Shown in pieces: positions 63,768 through 64,000 of a DNA stretch of 64,000 bases. Both the position numbers and the translations under genes were made by a program. Source of the stretch: Campylobacter concisus. GTDB taxonomy: Bacteria; Campylobacterota; Campylobacteria; Campylobacterales; Campylobacteraceae. Where the stretch lies: positions 48,271 to 112,270 of the forward strand of contig NZ_PIRM01000005.1 of NCBI RefSeq assembly GCF_003049735.1. Reading direction: 5' to 3'. The notes under the pieces were generated by a model, which saw nothing but the letters and a program-made list of their open reading frames with translations, had not been told where the DNA came from and ran no database searches. Position 1 is the first letter of the stretch; every line of letters starts with the position of its first letter.

Positions 63768-63852
63768 GCGGATGTGGTGAAATTGGCAGACACGCCAGAC
63801 TTAGGATCTGGTGCCCCACGGCGTGAAGGTTCAAATCCTTTCATCCGCACCA
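63768..63852 (+). tRNA. tRNA-Leu (anticodon TAG)
   Basis: A class II tRNA with a long variable arm (TGCCCCACGGCGT). Acceptor GCGGATG with CATCCGC, anticodon stem CCAGA/TCTGG with loop CTTAGGA, T-loop TTCAAAT, encoded CCA. Minus-strand frames over these tRNAs are not genes. Confidence 0.95.
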
Positions 63853-63927
63853 TTCTTTTTTATAATTTGGAATAATCTTATATAATCAGTATTTATTGTA
63901 GAAAATATTAGATATTTTTCTTGTTTC

Positions 63928-63956
63928 TTGACATGTAATAATGTTTTTTGTATAAT
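63928..63956 (+). promoter_or_regulatory. Consensus sigma-70 promoter before the last tRNA
   Basis: A perfect TTGACA (63928-63933), 17-base spacer and perfect TATAAT (63951-63956), 22 bases ahead of the next tRNA gene. This is a second, independent stable-RNA promoter. Confidence 0.8.
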
Positions 63957-63978
63957 CTCAATTCTTTTTTAAACAAAT

Positions 63979-64000
63979 GTCTTGCTAGCTCAGTCGGTAG
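63979..64000 (+). tRNA. tRNA gene cut by the window end, identity unknown
   Basis: GTCTTGC (acceptor strand) and TAGCTCAGTCGGTAG (D-arm) begin a tRNA at 63979. The anticodon lies beyond the window, so the amino acid cannot be told. Confidence 0.8.

Noticed and set aside
63646..63834. Minus-strand 62-codon frame over the tRNA cluster
   Set aside because: It runs antisense through tRNA-Arg and tRNA-Leu genes, a well-known false gene.

Overview
The window is a Campylobacter chromosome segment. The low-GC sequence, the many AAATTT-rich intergenic stretches, the gene orders thrS-infC and tig-clpP-(GGDEF)-def, the split biotin carboxylase subunit, and the HemJ, NicO and ZnuABC genes all fit Campylobacter, most likely the C. 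concisus group. The species assignment is inference.

Layout. 1-1200: the end of a GT4 glycosyltransferase gene, a decayed reverse-strand gene and tRNA-Val. 1258-6600: mostly reverse-strand housekeeping genes (an alanine/glycine symporter, RarA, a Nim-like flavoprotein, Ung) and a YbaK-type editing protein. 6934-9269: thrS-infC. 9270-12713: a scarred accessory stretch in which a GC-rich gdhA lies between an intact SMI1/KNR4 (SUKH) gene and a decayed second copy of it, next to imperfect repeats. 12895-23415: a compact integrated element of about 10.5 kb (see below). 23490-24060: a decayed beta-propeller gene. 24101-31065: a PycA/AccC-type carboxylase, hemJ, lspA, glmM, rpsT-prfA and a TOBE protein. 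31480-38339: a RepL relic, dgkA, xth, a GGDEF/EAL protein overlapping a dihaem cytochrome gene, a prepilin-like gene and a MATE pump. 38320-42858: zinc uptake genes znuBC/NicO/znuA facing a Zur-like regulator across a perfect palindrome. 42849-52497: mixed metabolic, repair and envelope genes. 53296-62986: fliI-folE and, on the other strand, tig-clpP-GGDEF-def-comM-nnr-purN-terC. 63337-64000: a tRNA cluster behind a consensus promoter.

The most unusual region is 12895-23415. Eighteen closely packed genes, all on the plus strand and at visibly lower GC, encode an IS110/Piv-type DEDD recombinase, a small HTH protein, a small acidic protein in the usual place of an ssDNA-binding protein, a Rep_trans/RstA-like rolling-circle initiator, a run of orphan proteins, a hairpin-rich non-coding region that could be the origin, two small beta-looking proteins, and a full lysis cassette (inner and outer spanin, holin, M15 endolysin). 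I see no Zot/pI or other P-loop ATPase, no terminase, no portal and no large capsid gene. The lysis cassette argues against a filamentous inovirus, and the rest argues against a tailed phage. I read it as an integrated small, probably single-stranded-DNA-type, lysing phage of an undescribed kind that integrates by an IS110-type recombinase. The folded leader upstream of the recombinase is a candidate bridge RNA.

No CRISPR array, rRNA operon or toxin gene was seen.
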